A stretch of 64,000 bases of DNA from an uncultured Collinsella sp. (GCA_937943045.1 CALEBN010000043.1:101241-165240); one strand, 5' to 3'. Counted from the first letter of the stretch, positions 52,606-62,322 are shown. Made by a program: numbers and translations. Notes: a model not told the origin generated them from the letters alone.

Positions 52606-53442
52606 GTGCCCGGACGTATCAAGCGAGCCGCCATCGTCTCGTTTGCACTCATGCTCCTTGTTGCCGCCTGTGTGGCCGCCTTGACGTATACCGTTCGAAG
52701 CAGCTCTTTCTCCTCGAATGAAGCCGACAAAGATCTCCCGGTACTCAAAATCGGCGTTACGGATAACGACCCCTATGTGTATGTCGATACCACGGGCGAT
52801 TACGCCGGTATCGATATCGACATCGCCCGCGAGGCGTGTGAGCGTGCGGGGCTCAAGCCACAGTTTGTCGATATTGACTGGAACGATCGCGACCGGCTGC
52901 TCGAAAACGGCGATATCGATTGCCTATGGTGTGATTATTCTCCCTGTTATCGCGAGGATAAGTATTACTGGACCGAGCCGTATCTAACCGTGACGGTCTC
53001 GGTTGCCGCCAAGAAAACGAGTGGCATCAAGTCCTTGGCGCATCTCGATGGAAGCAAGACCATCGCGGTAATTGCGGGCTCGGTGAGTGAACGCCGATTG
53101 CTCGTAGGGGATCTGGAAATCTCGCCGAACGTGCAAATCAAATCGTATGGTTCTGCCGAACTCTGCAAAGCCGCCCTCGCCAAAGGGTATGTCGACTGTT
53201 GGATGGCGGACGTTCAGCCGCTTGACCGACTTGTCGCCCGGTATCCCGGCCTTTACCGCGTGTTCGCTGACAACGTTATGACGGTTGATCTGGGCGTCGC
53301 GTTTGATGACAGCTATGAAGGACCGATCGTAAAGGATCTCAATACCGCATTGTTTGCCATGGACCGAGATGGCACGATTGACCGTATTGTGGGCAATTAC
53401 AAGACAGGAGCGACGACGGGCGGGCAAGGAGCAAATCCATGA
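52606..53442 (+). CDS. Membrane-anchored amino-acid-type solute-binding protein (SBP_bac_3)
   Basis: About 278 residues from the GTG at 52606 (GGGAGG upstream). N-terminal anchor (SFALMLLVAACVAALTYTV) and a family-3 binding domain: LKIGVTDNDPYVYVDTTGDY, GIDIDIAREACERAGLKPQF, DRDRLLENGDIDCLWCDYSP, SLAHLDGSKTIAVIAGSVSE. No permease or ATPase gene is nearby. Instead it overlaps by four bases the gene for a diguanylate cyclase, which suggests ligand sensing rather than uptake. Confidence 0.85.
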   Translation: MPGRIKRAAIVSFALMLLVAACVAALTYTVRSSSFSSNEADKDLPVLKIGVTDNDPYVYVDTTGDYAGIDIDIAREACERAGLKPQFVDIDWNDRDRLLENGDIDCLWCDYSPCYREDKYYWTEPYLTVTVSVAAKKTSGIKSLAHLDGSKTIAVIAGSVSERRLLVGDLEISPNVQIKSYGSAELCKAALAKGYVDCWMADVQPLDRLVARYPGLYRVFADNVMTVDLGVAFDDSYEGPIVKDLNTALFAMDRDGTIDRIVGNYKTGATTGGQGANP

Positions 53443-55238
53443 CAAATGATGAGCACCGCTTGCGTCGAAAGACTCTGACCGTCATAGCTGTCGGCGTTAT
53501 TGTCAGCGCTGTCTTGTTAGGCCTGTTGTATACGGTTGGAACCCATCGCTGCCTCGAAAAAACGCTTGGGTTTGGCCAAGAAACCATGGCGTTTTTGGAA
53601 AACGCTTGCGAAAAATATGACCGCTACGAACAGGGGAGAAAAACCGAAGAGACGCACGATTTGCTCGCCGCGGTCGAATCGTTTGCGACGTTCCTGTCCT
53701 CTGATCGCGTTGAGGTTAACGACGATCTTATCGAGCAATTTGTCCATGCCGAGAACCTTTCGGGGCTGATGGTCATGGACTCCGATGGCCATATGGCTGC
53801 CCACTACGACATCGATGGTCGCGATCCGCTCATGTTGTGGCGAGAGGAGCTGGCCTGTGCGCCGGTCGCATCGATGTATCAAGGTTCCAAAGTGACCTAC
53901 TCAACTGTCGTCGAGCGCCGTGGTGTCGTTTTTGCCGTCTGTGCTATCCCGTATGGCGACGGCGTTGCCTTGGCATACCGCTCATTTGTTTCCGATCCAG
54001 CGGACGACTATTCATATGCCATAGCCGACGTGCTTTCGAACAGCACCTTCCACCAGGGCCCCACGGTGCTTGTTATGGAGGATGCGGAGATTGTCTCATC
54101 CAACAGCGCCGATGCTGACGTGTCGCTCGCCCGATTCCTCACCAGCGCAGGGGTTGAGTGGAAAGACGATGGCCTAACGCGCATCGAATATCGAGGAGAC
54201 AAATGGTACGCGGTGCGTGCGGCATACAAGGACTACCGCCTGTTTGCGCTGTATCCCAAATCTGAGGTCATGTCTGGCAGGATCACATTTGTCGCCGCTG
54301 GCGTCTTGGTGTGCCTTGCGTTTTGGGTCGTGGTACTGTTGGCTCGAAATATCGTTGATCGCCGCAATTTGGTCGAAAAGGATAAACAGCTCGGCATTAT
54401 CAATGCCATAAGCGCCATCTACGATTCGACTTTCCTTTTGCATCTCGACACCCTCGAGATCGAGGGAATCAATATGTCGCCGACGATAGCGAAGATATTT
54501 GCCGAGCACAGCGAGGCATATGACTTTATGGACACGGTCTGCCGGGATATCGTGAGCCCCGAAAGCCGCGAAGCGGTTGTGGGACTCGTAGATATAAGTA
54601 CGCTTCGCGAACGTATGGAGGGCGTACCGTACTTGGCTGCCGAGGTGCGAGATTGTCGAGGCGCTTGGTACTCGCTACAGGTTGTCCCCCAGCATCGCGA
54701 TGAGCAAGGCCGGCTGGAGTCGGTCGTCGTGGCGACGCACAACATATCGATGGTCAAACATGCCGAGGAGCTGACATACCAAGACAAACTGACGGGGCTT
54801 CGCAACCGCAACTACCTTGAATCGCGCGGAGATAGCCTGGTAAACGAGGGCTTGCCCGTGAGCGTGATTATGTTGGACTGCAATTATCTCAAGCGGACCA
54901 ACGATATCTACGGTCACGAGATGGGGGATGAACTGCTGCGACGGACGGCGTCCGTGCTGCGGCGGGTGGCTGGTGCGGATTACCTGCCGATGCGCGTTGG
55001 CGGCGACGAGTTTTTGCTGGTTTGCCCCCATACTGACAACGAGTCTGCGCTCGGGCTGGAACAGGATCTTCGTCTCGGTCTTGCCGCGGTAAGCGATGAG
55101 GCACTGACGGTCAGCGCATCGATTGGCGTGGCGACCGTCGAGACGGCTGGAAATACGCTGGCCGATGTATATCGTGTCGCCGACCACAATATGTATCGGG
55201 AGAAGCGCATGGTCCACGCACGGGGTACGGGCTGCTAA
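53439..55238 (+). CDS. Membrane diguanylate cyclase (GGDEF) with extracytoplasmic sensor
   Basis: 599 residues: membrane helix (VIAVGVIVSAVLLGLLYTVG), external domain of about 240 residues, second helix (FVAAGVLVCLAFWVVVLLAR), a PAS-like segment (LHLDTLEIEGINMSPTIAKI) and a GGDEF domain with the intact active loop RVGGDEFLLVC and LTGLRNRNYLESR. The RxxD inhibitory site appears lost (AGADYLPMR). Makes cyclic di-GMP. Translationally coupled to the solute-binding protein gene, so the two probably form a ligand-to-c-di-GMP input unit. Confidence 0.9.
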   Translation: MTNDEHRLRRKTLTVIAVGVIVSAVLLGLLYTVGTHRCLEKTLGFGQETMAFLENACEKYDRYEQGRKTEETHDLLAAVESFATFLSSDRVEVNDDLIEQFVHAENLSGLMVMDSDGHMAAHYDIDGRDPLMLWREELACAPVASMYQGSKVTYSTVVERRGVVFAVCAIPYGDGVALAYRSFVSDPADDYSYAIADVLSNSTFHQGPTVLVMEDAEIVSSNSADADVSLARFLTSAGVEWKDDGLTRIEYRGDKWYAVRAAYKDYRLFALYPKSEVMSGRITFVAAGVLVCLAFWVVVLLARNIVDRRNLVEKDKQLGIINAISAIYDSTFLLHLDTLEIEGINMSPTIAKIFAEHSEAYDFMDTVCRDIVSPESREAVVGLVDISTLRERMEGVPYLAAEVRDCRGAWYSLQVVPQHRDEQGRLESVVVATHNISMVKHAEELTYQDKLTGLRNRNYLESRGDSLVNEGLPVSVIMLDCNYLKRTNDIYGHEMGDELLRRTASVLRRVAGADYLPMRVGGDEFLLVCPHTDNESALGLEQDLRLGLAAVSDEALTVSASIGVATVETAGNTLADVYRVADHNMYREKRMVHARGTGC

Positions 55239-55351
55239 TCTTGCCCCCACTAATCTATGCATCGTAGGATGTTGAATCGGTGCTTACGATAATAAGTCGG
55301 GCCAGGCGGGGATAATAGACGTCTGAAATTTCTTTCTGAGAGGGGATCTCA

Positions 55352-55615
55352 ATGATTAGTTTTGACTACAAGCCTCAGGGTGTATGCTCTCGCAATATCC
55401 ACCTCAATCTTTCCGATGACGGCAGCAAAGTGCTGGGCGTCGAGTTTACCGGCGGCTGCGACGGCAATCTCAAGGCTATCTCCAAGCTGGTCGAGGGTGC
55501 TCCTGCCGATCGCGTAATCGAGGTTCTCGCTGGTAATACCTGCGGTATGAAAAAGACCTCCTGCGCCGATCAGCTTACGCGCGCTATCGAGGCCGCTCGC
55601 GCCGAGATCGCCTAA
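55352..55615 (+). CDS. TSCPD-domain protein (TIGR03905 type)
   Basis: 87 residues: SFDYKPQGVCSRNIHLNLSD, FTGGCDGNLKAISKLVEGAP, and the TSCPD-like KKTSCADQLTRAIEAA. The four Cys suggest metal binding; the domain is also found fused to class II ribonucleotide reductases. GAGAGGGG precedes the ATG. Function of the stand-alone form is unknown. Confidence 0.9.
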   Translation: MISFDYKPQGVCSRNIHLNLSDDGSKVLGVEFTGGCDGNLKAISKLVEGAPADRVIEVLAGNTCGMKKTSCADQLTRAIEAARAEIA

Positions 55616-56826
55616 TGGGTATCGCCGACCGCTTTAAGAATGGAATAACGCGTCGAGGTTTTGTGCTGGGTGGCGCCGCTACCGGTACTGCTGCCGTACT
55701 GGCCGGTTGCTCGAAAAAAACGGGCACGAGTGATGATGCCGCATCCGAGCCGCAGGTTATCAAGGACGATTCAAAGATTGTCTCGATTACGGATGAGTAC
55801 GAGGCTGTCGAAATCGACCTCGAGCCTGCAGCTTCATGGACATTGCCTCTGGGTACGCTGCTGTACTACTGCGACGGCGATTACGCCGCGGCGATGATGG
55901 CACCCGCATCGGCGCGGCATGCCAACACGCTCGGTGTGCTCAACCTGGGCGACGGTTCGCTCACGACACTCATCGAGGACCCCGTCGAAGGTGCGGGGTA
56001 TTCGTTTTACGATGTCCGCGCCGGCGATGGCGTATTTGCTTGGATCGAGATGAACTTTGCGAACGCATCGTGGAAGCTCTATGCGCAAAATACGGCAGGT
56101 GCGTCGCTTGTCGGCGATGTGGTCGAGCTCGACCGAGGCGGCAAGGACTACGACCCGCCGCTGTTTACGGCGTTCGAATCGTCCGTCATTTGGTACAAGA
56201 TGCCTGCTGCAGGCGGCAATAAGACGAGTCACGACTCGTATTGCTACCGCCGCTCGCTCGACGAGGCAAAGGCCGAGGCCATTTGGAAGTCAACGGGCCG
56301 CTTTGCATCCGCCCCGCGTGTGAGTGACGGCATCTTGACCATTTCCCCGCGTGTGCGCAACGACGAGGGCGTCTACTACGGCATGACGGCGATCGACCTG
56401 ACGGACGGCAATAATACCAAGAGGGCTCAGCTGGTCCTTCCCTCATCGGTGTCTCCCTTCGAGACCGTATATATGGGCGACACGTTTGTGTTCTCCATCG
56501 AGGCCACCTATAGCGGCGTGGGGAGCCTAGGCAACATGGGCACCTATATCGGTAACGAGAATGGGACGTTCCTATTCCTGTCGCGCGAGCCGCTTGCGTG
56601 TGCTGCCGGCAGAAAAGGCAAATATCTGGTTAAGGTTCAGGCATCGCATTTTCTGATCGATACCTCCGCCAAAACCTATGGTTCGCTGCTGTCGCCCGAC
56701 CGCGCTCTCGAATATGGCGATTATCCAGCTACGGCGGGTAAATCGAATACGTTTTTAACCTATGCCACGGTGCGTAATAGCCAAGGAATTCCCGAGACGG
56801 TTACCGCCCGCCTGTTCTCTCTTTAG
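55615..56826 (+). CDS. Tat-exported lipoprotein of unknown function
   Basis: 403 residues. Twin-arginine signal (TRRGFVLGGAATGTAAVLAG) ending in a lipobox (LAGC), so it is probably exported folded and lipid-anchored. The body has repeating beta-strand segments with periodic Trp/Tyr (WTLPLGTLLYYCDGDYAAAM, AGDGVFAWIEMNFANASWKL, DGILTISPRVRNDEGVYYGM), consistent with a beta-propeller. The ATG overlaps the preceding stop (TAATG), so the TSCPD gene is coupled to it. Confidence 0.82.
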   Translation: MGIADRFKNGITRRGFVLGGAATGTAAVLAGCSKKTGTSDDAASEPQVIKDDSKIVSITDEYEAVEIDLEPAASWTLPLGTLLYYCDGDYAAAMMAPASARHANTLGVLNLGDGSLTTLIEDPVEGAGYSFYDVRAGDGVFAWIEMNFANASWKLYAQNTAGASLVGDVVELDRGGKDYDPPLFTAFESSVIWYKMPAAGGNKTSHDSYCYRRSLDEAKAEAIWKSTGRFASAPRVSDGILTISPRVRNDEGVYYGMTAIDLTDGNNTKRAQLVLPSSVSPFETVYMGDTFVFSIEATYSGVGSLGNMGTYIGNENGTFLFLSREPLACAAGRKGKYLVKVQASHFLIDTSAKTYGSLLSPDRALEYGDYPATAGKSNTFLTYATVRNSQGIPETVTARLFSL

Positions 56827-56884
56827 CGCCGAGGGGTTAAAAGGGCGCCAACGGGGGAATAAACGCGTTGTAATTGTGAGTGCC

Positions 56885-56923
56885 GCCCGCCGAGCCGCCG
56901 CACTGTAGCGGTGCTCGGTGGGC
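56885..56923 (+). terminator. Stem-loop after the Tat lipoprotein gene
   Basis: GCCCGCCGAGC pairs with GCTCGGTGGGC (one G-U), with an inner CCGC/GCGG stem. No U-run; termination is unproven. Confidence 0.45.
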
Positions 56924-56978
56924 ATAGGTGCGTTAAAATGGGCTTGTTCTTAGCTAATTGAGACAGGGGGGCCGTGTT

Positions 56979-57701
56979 ATGGCTTCAGATGCAAAAAAGA
57001 TTCTGCTGGTCGAGGACGAGAAGGCAATCCGTGACGCTGTCGCTGCCTATCTCGAGCGCGAGGGCTACTGGGTTGTTGGCGTCGGCGACGGCCAGTCTGC
57101 GATCGAGGAGTTCGAGAAGCACCAGTTCGACCTGGTTGTGCTCGACCTTATGCTCCCCAAGATTCCCGGCGAGCGCGTTTGCCGCACCATTCGCGACACC
57201 TCGGATGTCCCCATCATTATGCTGACGGCCAAGGGCGAGATCGAGGATCGCATCATCGGCCTTGAGCTTGGTGCCGACGACTACCTGATTAAGCCGTTCT
57301 CGCCGCGTGAGCTCGTCGCCCGCGTCCGCGCCCTGTTCCGTCGTGCTCACCAGGCAGACGAGCCCGCCGTTGAGGTGCTCGACTTTGGCGATCTGGTCAT
57401 CGATATCTCGGGCCACAAGATCTTGGTCGAGGACAAGGAAGTAGACCTGACTGCTTCCGAGTTTAAGCTGCTCACCACGCTTGCTCGCCATCCCGGTCGC
57501 GTCTATAACCGTATGGAGCTGGTCGAGAAGGTGCTCGGCTATGACTTTGAGGGCTACGAGCGCACCATCGACAGTCACGTCAAGAACCTTCGCGCCAAGC
57601 TGGGCGACGATCCCAAGAAGCCTAAGTGGCTCTACACCGTTCACGGCGTCGGTTATCGCTTCGAGGCTCCGGCCAAGACCGATAAGTCGGACGAGAAATA
57701 G
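56979..57701 (+). CDS. OmpR-family response regulator
   Basis: About 240 residues from the ATG at 56979. Receiver: acidic pocket LLVEDEKAIRD, phospho-Asp LVVLDLMLPKIPGE, MLTAKG, and GADDYLIKPFSPRELVARVR. Winged-helix output: LTASEFKLLTTLARHPGRVY and RTIDSHVKNLRAKLGDDPKK. Resembles RegX3/PhoP-type regulators. The kinase gene starts 11 bases downstream. Confidence 0.93.
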   Translation: MASDAKKILLVEDEKAIRDAVAAYLEREGYWVVGVGDGQSAIEEFEKHQFDLVVLDLMLPKIPGERVCRTIRDTSDVPIIMLTAKGEIEDRIIGLELGADDYLIKPFSPRELVARVRALFRRAHQADEPAVEVLDFGDLVIDISGHKILVEDKEVDLTASEFKLLTTLARHPGRVYNRMELVEKVLGYDFEGYERTIDSHVKNLRAKLGDDPKKPKWLYTVHGVGYRFEAPAKTDKSDEK

Positions 57702-57712
57702 GGAAATCACAT

Positions 57713-59278
57713 ATGACACCTGCGCGCTTTGAAATTGGGCAAAAGCATAAGCAGGAGAACGAGGCGGGTTCCAAGGCAAGTTGGAACACGCCTCGTTCCG
57801 ATTCACGGCCAGCGATGAGCTATCCCTCGCGCATGGCCTTGGCTTTTGCCCTGACGTCGCTCATGACGGTATTGGTGCTGGTGGGCGTTGTCTCCGTTGT
57901 GTGGGGTACCGTCTTTTCGGATTACACGCGCTCCAATATCGTCGAGATTGCCAATTCTGCCGCCGAAAAGCTTGCGACGTCGTACGAGGAAAACGGCAAC
58001 TGGACTGCGGGCGAGCTACGCACGGTCGCGACATCGAGCTTGGTGTCCGACGACCTGAGTATGCAGGTTGTCAACAAAAAGGGCGTTGTCGTCTATGACG
58101 ACTCATGGCCTTCGGCAAGTGCGACCGCCGATGTGCGCGAGAGCGAATCGGCGTCGAGCAGCTCGAGCGGTAAAAAGGCCTCGCATAGCCCGGTCTCGTC
58201 GGCGCCCACCGACTCCGATAGCGTTGCCAACGTCGAAATCATAACGTCTTCTGGCGAGCATGTCGGACAGGTGAAGCTATGGGCTATCGGCTCCGATGCC
58301 CTGCTCACCAAGGCGGATTCTGCGTTTAGGGAAAAGACTTTTAACGCCATGGCCCTTGCCGCGGTTGTTGCGGTCTGCATCTCAGTTGTTATCGGATCGT
58401 TCGTGTCGCGCATGCTTACCAGACCGATTCATCGTATAACCAGCACAGCCAAGCAAATTCGCGACGGCGATTTGTCCGCTCGTACCGGTTTGCGCGGCGA
58501 CGATGAAATCGATCAGTTGGGTGAGACCTTTGACGAGATGGCCACCTCGCTCGAGAAAGATATGAAGCACGAAAAGCGCCTGACCTCGGATGTCGCACAC
58601 GAGCTTCGCACGCCGCTCATGGCCATGCTTGCAACGGTCGAGGCCATGCAGGACGGCGTGTATCCCACCGACGATGAGCATCTGGAGACGGTCGCTTCCG
58701 AGACGCGCCGCCTGGCTCGTCTGGTGCAGCAGATGCTCGACCTATCGCGTATGGAAAACAGCACGGCGCCGCTCAATCTCGAACCGGTGGACATGGTTCC
58801 CTTTGTGCGGTCTATCGTCAACGCTCAGGAGCGCCTATTTGTTGACCGCGATCTGCGCTTGCGCTTTGCTGACGAGACCCAAGGTCACGACGATGTCGTC
58901 GAGGCCGATCCCGACATGATCACGCAGTGCGTCATCAACCTCATGAGCAACGCCATGCGCTACACCCCCGAGGGCGGTTGGGTCGTGGTGTCGGTGCTCA
59001 GTGACCGCAAGCATGTCAGTATTGCCGTTTCGGATACCGGTATCGGTATTGCCAAGGACGACCTGTCGCGCATCTTCGGGCGATTTTGGCGCGCAGATGC
59101 CAGCCGCGCCCGCGAAGCCGGCGGCCTGGGCGTTGGCCTCGCCGTGACCAAGCAAATCGTCGAGCGTCACCATGGCTACATATCCGTGGAGTCGGAGCTT
59201 GGAAAGGGTACGACTTTTACGATTCATCTGCCTCGCGAGCACACGGCGGACGCGGCATCTACTACAATGGAGCACTAG
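57713..59278 (+). CDS. Sensor histidine kinase
   Basis: 521 residues: helix 1 (LTSLMTVLVLVGVVSVVWGT), external domain of about 140 residues with a Ser-rich stretch (SESASSSSSGKKASHS), helix 2 (AMALAAVVAVCISVVIGSFV), HAMP (RITSTAKQIRDGDLSARTGL), HisKA with DVAHELRTPL, and HATPase (NLMSNAMRYTPEGG, DTGIGIAKDD, GGLGVGLAV). BaeS/PhoR-like. Partner of the regulator just upstream; the signal is unknown. Confidence 0.93.
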   Translation: MTPARFEIGQKHKQENEAGSKASWNTPRSDSRPAMSYPSRMALAFALTSLMTVLVLVGVVSVVWGTVFSDYTRSNIVEIANSAAEKLATSYEENGNWTAGELRTVATSSLVSDDLSMQVVNKKGVVVYDDSWPSASATADVRESESASSSSSGKKASHSPVSSAPTDSDSVANVEIITSSGEHVGQVKLWAIGSDALLTKADSAFREKTFNAMALAAVVAVCISVVIGSFVSRMLTRPIHRITSTAKQIRDGDLSARTGLRGDDEIDQLGETFDEMATSLEKDMKHEKRLTSDVAHELRTPLMAMLATVEAMQDGVYPTDDEHLETVASETRRLARLVQQMLDLSRMENSTAPLNLEPVDMVPFVRSIVNAQERLFVDRDLRLRFADETQGHDDVVEADPDMITQCVINLMSNAMRYTPEGGWVVVSVLSDRKHVSIAVSDTGIGIAKDDLSRIFGRFWRADASRAREAGGLGVGLAVTKQIVERHHGYISVESELGKGTTFTIHLPREHTADAASTTMEH

Positions 59279-59336
59279 CTTTTCGCTATTCGGTGAAGGA
59301 GGGGCCGCGTTCCTGCCGCTCCGAGTTTGCGAAAAC

Positions 59337-59356
59337 ATGCGGGAAAGAACCCGCAT
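59337..59356 (+). other. Stem-loop in the purC leader
   Basis: ATGCGGG-AAAGAA-CCCGCAT followed by TTCTGTCG. It lies 31 bases before the purC start and could be a weak terminator of the kinase gene or an attenuator. Confidence 0.4.
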
Positions 59357-59387
59357 TTCTGTCGTATTTAGGTAAGGAGTGACTCAC

Positions 59388-60275
59388 GTGACAACGATGG
59401 AGCGTCGTCCGGATTCCCGTGGCAAGGTTCGTGATATCTACGATGCCGGCGAAAACCTGCTGATGGTCGCCACCGATCGCATTTCTGCGTTCGACTTTAT
59501 TCTCCCCGACGAGATTCCGTTTAAGGGAGAGGTGCTCAACCGCATCTCGGCATTCTGGTTCGACAAGTTTGCCGATATCGTCCCCAACCACCTCGTCTCC
59601 ATCGATCCGGCGGATTTCCCCGAGGAGTTTGCCGAGTATCGTGACTACCTCGCAGGCCGCGCCATGCTGGTCAAGAAGGCCCAGACGATTCCTATCGAGT
59701 GCATCGTCCGCGGTTATCTGACCGGTTCGGGCAAGAAGACCTATGACGAGAACGGCACCGTCTGCGGCATCCAGCTGCCCGAGGGTCTGACCGAGGCCTC
59801 CAAGCTTCCCGAGCCGCTGTTCACGCCGTCCACGAAGGCCGAGATCGGTGATCACGACGAGAATATCTCGTTTGAGCGTTGCTGCGAGATCGTTGGCGAG
59901 GACATCGCCACGCAGATTCGCGATCTGTCTCTCAAGATCTACAAGGCTGCTGCCGAGTATGCAGCGACCCGTGGCATCATCATTGCCGACACCAAGTTTG
60001 AGTTTGGTGTTATCGATGGCAAGGTCACGCTGATCGACGAGTGCCTCACGCCCGACTCCAGCCGTTTCTGGCCCGCCGCCAGCTACGAGGAGGGCAAGAT
60101 CCAGCCTAGCTACGACAAGCAATTCGTCCGCAATTGGCTCAAGGCCAACTGGGATATGACGGGGGAGACCCCGCACCTGCCCGCCGAGGTCATCGATGGC
60201 ACGTCCGAGCGCTATCGCGAGGCCTTCCAGATCATCACGGGCTCCCAGTTCACAAGCATGAAGGAGAACGCATAA
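59388..60275 (+). CDS. purC: SAICAR synthetase
   Basis: About 295 residues. Joins CAIR and aspartate in purine synthesis. GKVRDIYDAGENLLMVATDR, SAFDFILPDEIPFKGEVLNR, ECIVRGYLTGSGKKTYDENG, IADTKFEFGVIDGKVTLIDE. GTG at 59388 lies eight bases after AAGGAG; a GTG at 59379 overlaps that site and an ATG at 59397 is more distant. Confidence 0.95.
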   Translation: MTTMERRPDSRGKVRDIYDAGENLLMVATDRISAFDFILPDEIPFKGEVLNRISAFWFDKFADIVPNHLVSIDPADFPEEFAEYRDYLAGRAMLVKKAQTIPIECIVRGYLTGSGKKTYDENGTVCGIQLPEGLTEASKLPEPLFTPSTKAEIGDHDENISFERCCEIVGEDIATQIRDLSLKIYKAAAEYAATRGIIIADTKFEFGVIDGKVTLIDECLTPDSSRFWPAASYEEGKIQPSYDKQFVRNWLKANWDMTGETPHLPAEVIDGTSERYREAFQIITGSQFTSMKENA

Positions 60276-60851
60276 GTGAGTACCCGTAGCGCCACGAACA
60301 AGCGCACGCAATCCCACGAAGTTACCGGGGTTGCGCGCAAGTCAGCCGCATCTGCTAAACCCGCCCGCCAAGCAGCGAGCTCCGTTCGCGTCGTGCCGGC
60401 TTCGTCTAAAGCTCGCCGCAAAGAGCTCGAGAAGGGTGAAAACCTGGAAGGCCTTTCCAAGGAGGAGAAGCGCGCCCGCAAGGCCAAGCAGCGTGCTCGC
60501 GAGGATCGTATCTATACGGTGTCGAATATTCTTCTCAAGCAGGATGAGGACTACACCAAGCGCCGTCGTATCTGGTGGGCCGTGCTCGCCATCGGCATGG
60601 TACTCGTCGTGGCAATTTGGGCTTCGCTCTACTTCGCTCCCGGCGGCACGGTGTCCAGTCCTGTTCAGATGGTCGGCATCGTTTTGTCCTATGTCATCAT
60701 CCTGGGTGACTTTATCTACGACTTCGTTCGTATTCGTCCCTTGCGCAACATGTACCGCGCGCAGGCCGAGGGCATGTCCGAGAACAAGCTCAACGCTCTT
60801 ATCGAGCGCTCGGCTGCCGAGGAGGACAAGAAGGACTCCAAGAAGAAGTAG
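60276..60851 (+). CDS. Membrane protein with long basic N-terminus
   Basis: 191 residues, GTG start directly after the purC stop with AAGGAG upstream. Residues 1-100 are Lys/Arg/Ala-rich (RRKELEKGENLEGLSKEEKR) and probably unstructured; two membrane helices follow (WWAVLAIGMVLVVAIWASLY, VQMVGIVLSYVIILGDFIYD); the tail is charged. Not recognised. Confidence 0.75.
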   Translation: MSTRSATNKRTQSHEVTGVARKSAASAKPARQAASSVRVVPASSKARRKELEKGENLEGLSKEEKRARKAKQRAREDRIYTVSNILLKQDEDYTKRRRIWWAVLAIGMVLVVAIWASLYFAPGGTVSSPVQMVGIVLSYVIILGDFIYDFVRIRPLRNMYRAQAEGMSENKLNALIERSAAEEDKKDSKKK

Positions 60852-60881
60852 CGTTTGTATCCATACATATCGCTAAGATAT

Positions 60882-60912
60882 AAGGCGCGTCGTTTTTGCG
60901 GCGCGCCTTTTT
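60882..60912 (+). terminator. Terminator after the purC operon
   Basis: AAGGCGCGTCG-TTTTTG-CGGCGCGCCTT (one mismatch) then TTTA. Confidence 0.85.
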
Positions 60913-60940
60913 ACTGTTCTATAGATAGATGGAGTGGCAC

Positions 60941-62221
60941 ATGATTCGAGCTGCCCTAACGGTCGAGGAAGCTCTTGAGGGCATGAAGACCCTTGAGCCC
61001 AAGATTAAAAATTATGCGCGTCTCGTTGTCCGCAAGGGTGTAAACGTTAAGCCCGGCCAGGAGGTCGTCGTTCAGTCTCCCGTCGAGTGCGCATCATTTG
61101 CGCGCGTGGTGGTTGCGGAGGCTTATGACGCCGGTGCCGGTCACGTGACGGTCATCTGGGCCGACGACGCCGTGACGAGGCTTGCGTACGAGCATGTCGA
61201 GAAAAGCTATTTTGGGCAGACGCCCGAGTGGAAGCGCATACAGCTGGATTCTCTGGCCCAGGACGGTGCCTGCTTTATCTTTATCGAGGGTGCTGACCCC
61301 GCCGCTCTCAAGGGCATCGATCCTGCCAAGCCCGCTGCCGCTTCCAAGGCGAGGAACACGCAGTGCAAGATTTTCCGCCGCGGACTGGATTACAACATCA
61401 ACCCGTGGTGCATTGCCGGAGCGCCGGTCGTGGCTTGGGCGCGCGAGGTGTTCCCGGGAGACGCCGATGAGGTTGCAATCTATAAACTATGGATTGCGAT
61501 TCTGCATACCGCCCGTGCTGACGGCCAAGATCCGGAGAGTGACTGGGAGCTTCACGATGCGGCGTTTGAAAAGAACCTGCGCTTTCTGAACGAAAATCGT
61601 TTCGACTGCCTGCGCTATACCGCTTCGAATGGAACCGACCTGGTAATTGGTATGACGAAGGGGCATGAGTGGGCCGGCGGTAAGGGCGAGACCCCCGACG
61701 GTCACCCCTTCTTCCCCAACATCCCCACCGAGGAGGTCTTCACCTCGCCCGATCGTATGCGTGCTGACGGAATCGTCTATTCCGCAATGCCGCTTATCCA
61801 TCACGGTAACAAGGTCGACGATTTTTGGATCAAGTTCGAGAACGGTCGTGTGGTGGATTACGACGCCCGTGTGGGAAAGGCGACACTCGCAAGTATCATC
61901 GATACTGACGAGGGCGCTGCTCATCTGGGAGAGGTTGCGCTCATTTCCAAGAACACGCCGATTCGCGAAAGCGGCATCCTGTTCTATGACACGCTCTATG
62001 ACGAGAATGCCAGCTGCCATCTTGCACTGGGAGTCGGCTTCCCCGAGTGCATTGAGGGTGGATATGATATGTCCAAAGAGGAGCTCATTGAGCATGGCGT
62101 CAACGTTTCGAGCACGCACGTCGACTTTATGATTGGCACGGACGACATCGATATTGTAGGCATTACGCCCGATGGACGCGAAGTTGTGATTTTCCAGAAC
62201 GGCCAATGGAGTTGGGAATAG
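60941..62221 (+). CDS. M29-family aminopeptidase (AmpS/PepS type)
   Basis: About 426 residues. Thermophilic-type metallo-aminopeptidase; conserved NIPTEEVFTSPDRMRADG, HLGEVALISKNTPI (Glu ligand), ENASCHLALGVGF (His ligand) and SSTHVDFMIGTDDIDIVG (His and Asp ligands). Cytoplasmic, broad N-terminal peptidase. ATG at 60941 has GGAG at the right distance; the ATG at 60929 contains that site. Confidence 0.93.
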   Translation: MIRAALTVEEALEGMKTLEPKIKNYARLVVRKGVNVKPGQEVVVQSPVECASFARVVVAEAYDAGAGHVTVIWADDAVTRLAYEHVEKSYFGQTPEWKRIQLDSLAQDGACFIFIEGADPAALKGIDPAKPAAASKARNTQCKIFRRGLDYNINPWCIAGAPVVAWAREVFPGDADEVAIYKLWIAILHTARADGQDPESDWELHDAAFEKNLRFLNENRFDCLRYTASNGTDLVIGMTKGHEWAGGKGETPDGHPFFPNIPTEEVFTSPDRMRADGIVYSAMPLIHHGNKVDDFWIKFENGRVVDYDARVGKATLASIIDTDEGAAHLGEVALISKNTPIRESGILFYDTLYDENASCHLALGVGFPECIEGGYDMSKEELIEHGVNVSSTHVDFMIGTDDIDIVGITPDGREVVIFQNGQWSWE

Positions 62222-62249
62222 TCCCAGACCGTGGTACAATGCCACACGC

Positions 62250-62322
62250 GGGCCGTTAGCTCAGCTGGCAGAGCAGGGGACTTTTAATCCCAAGGTCCAG
62301 GGTTCGAACCCCTGACGGCCCA
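62250..62322 (+). tRNA. tRNA-Lys(TTT)
   Basis: Acceptor GGGCCGT/ACGGCCC, anticodon loop CTTTTAA gives TTT, T-arm CCAGGGTTCGAACCCCTGA-like. The discriminator A is followed by CCC, so CCA is not encoded here, although the distal copy of the 3' end (62485-62505) does read CCA. Confidence 0.96.
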
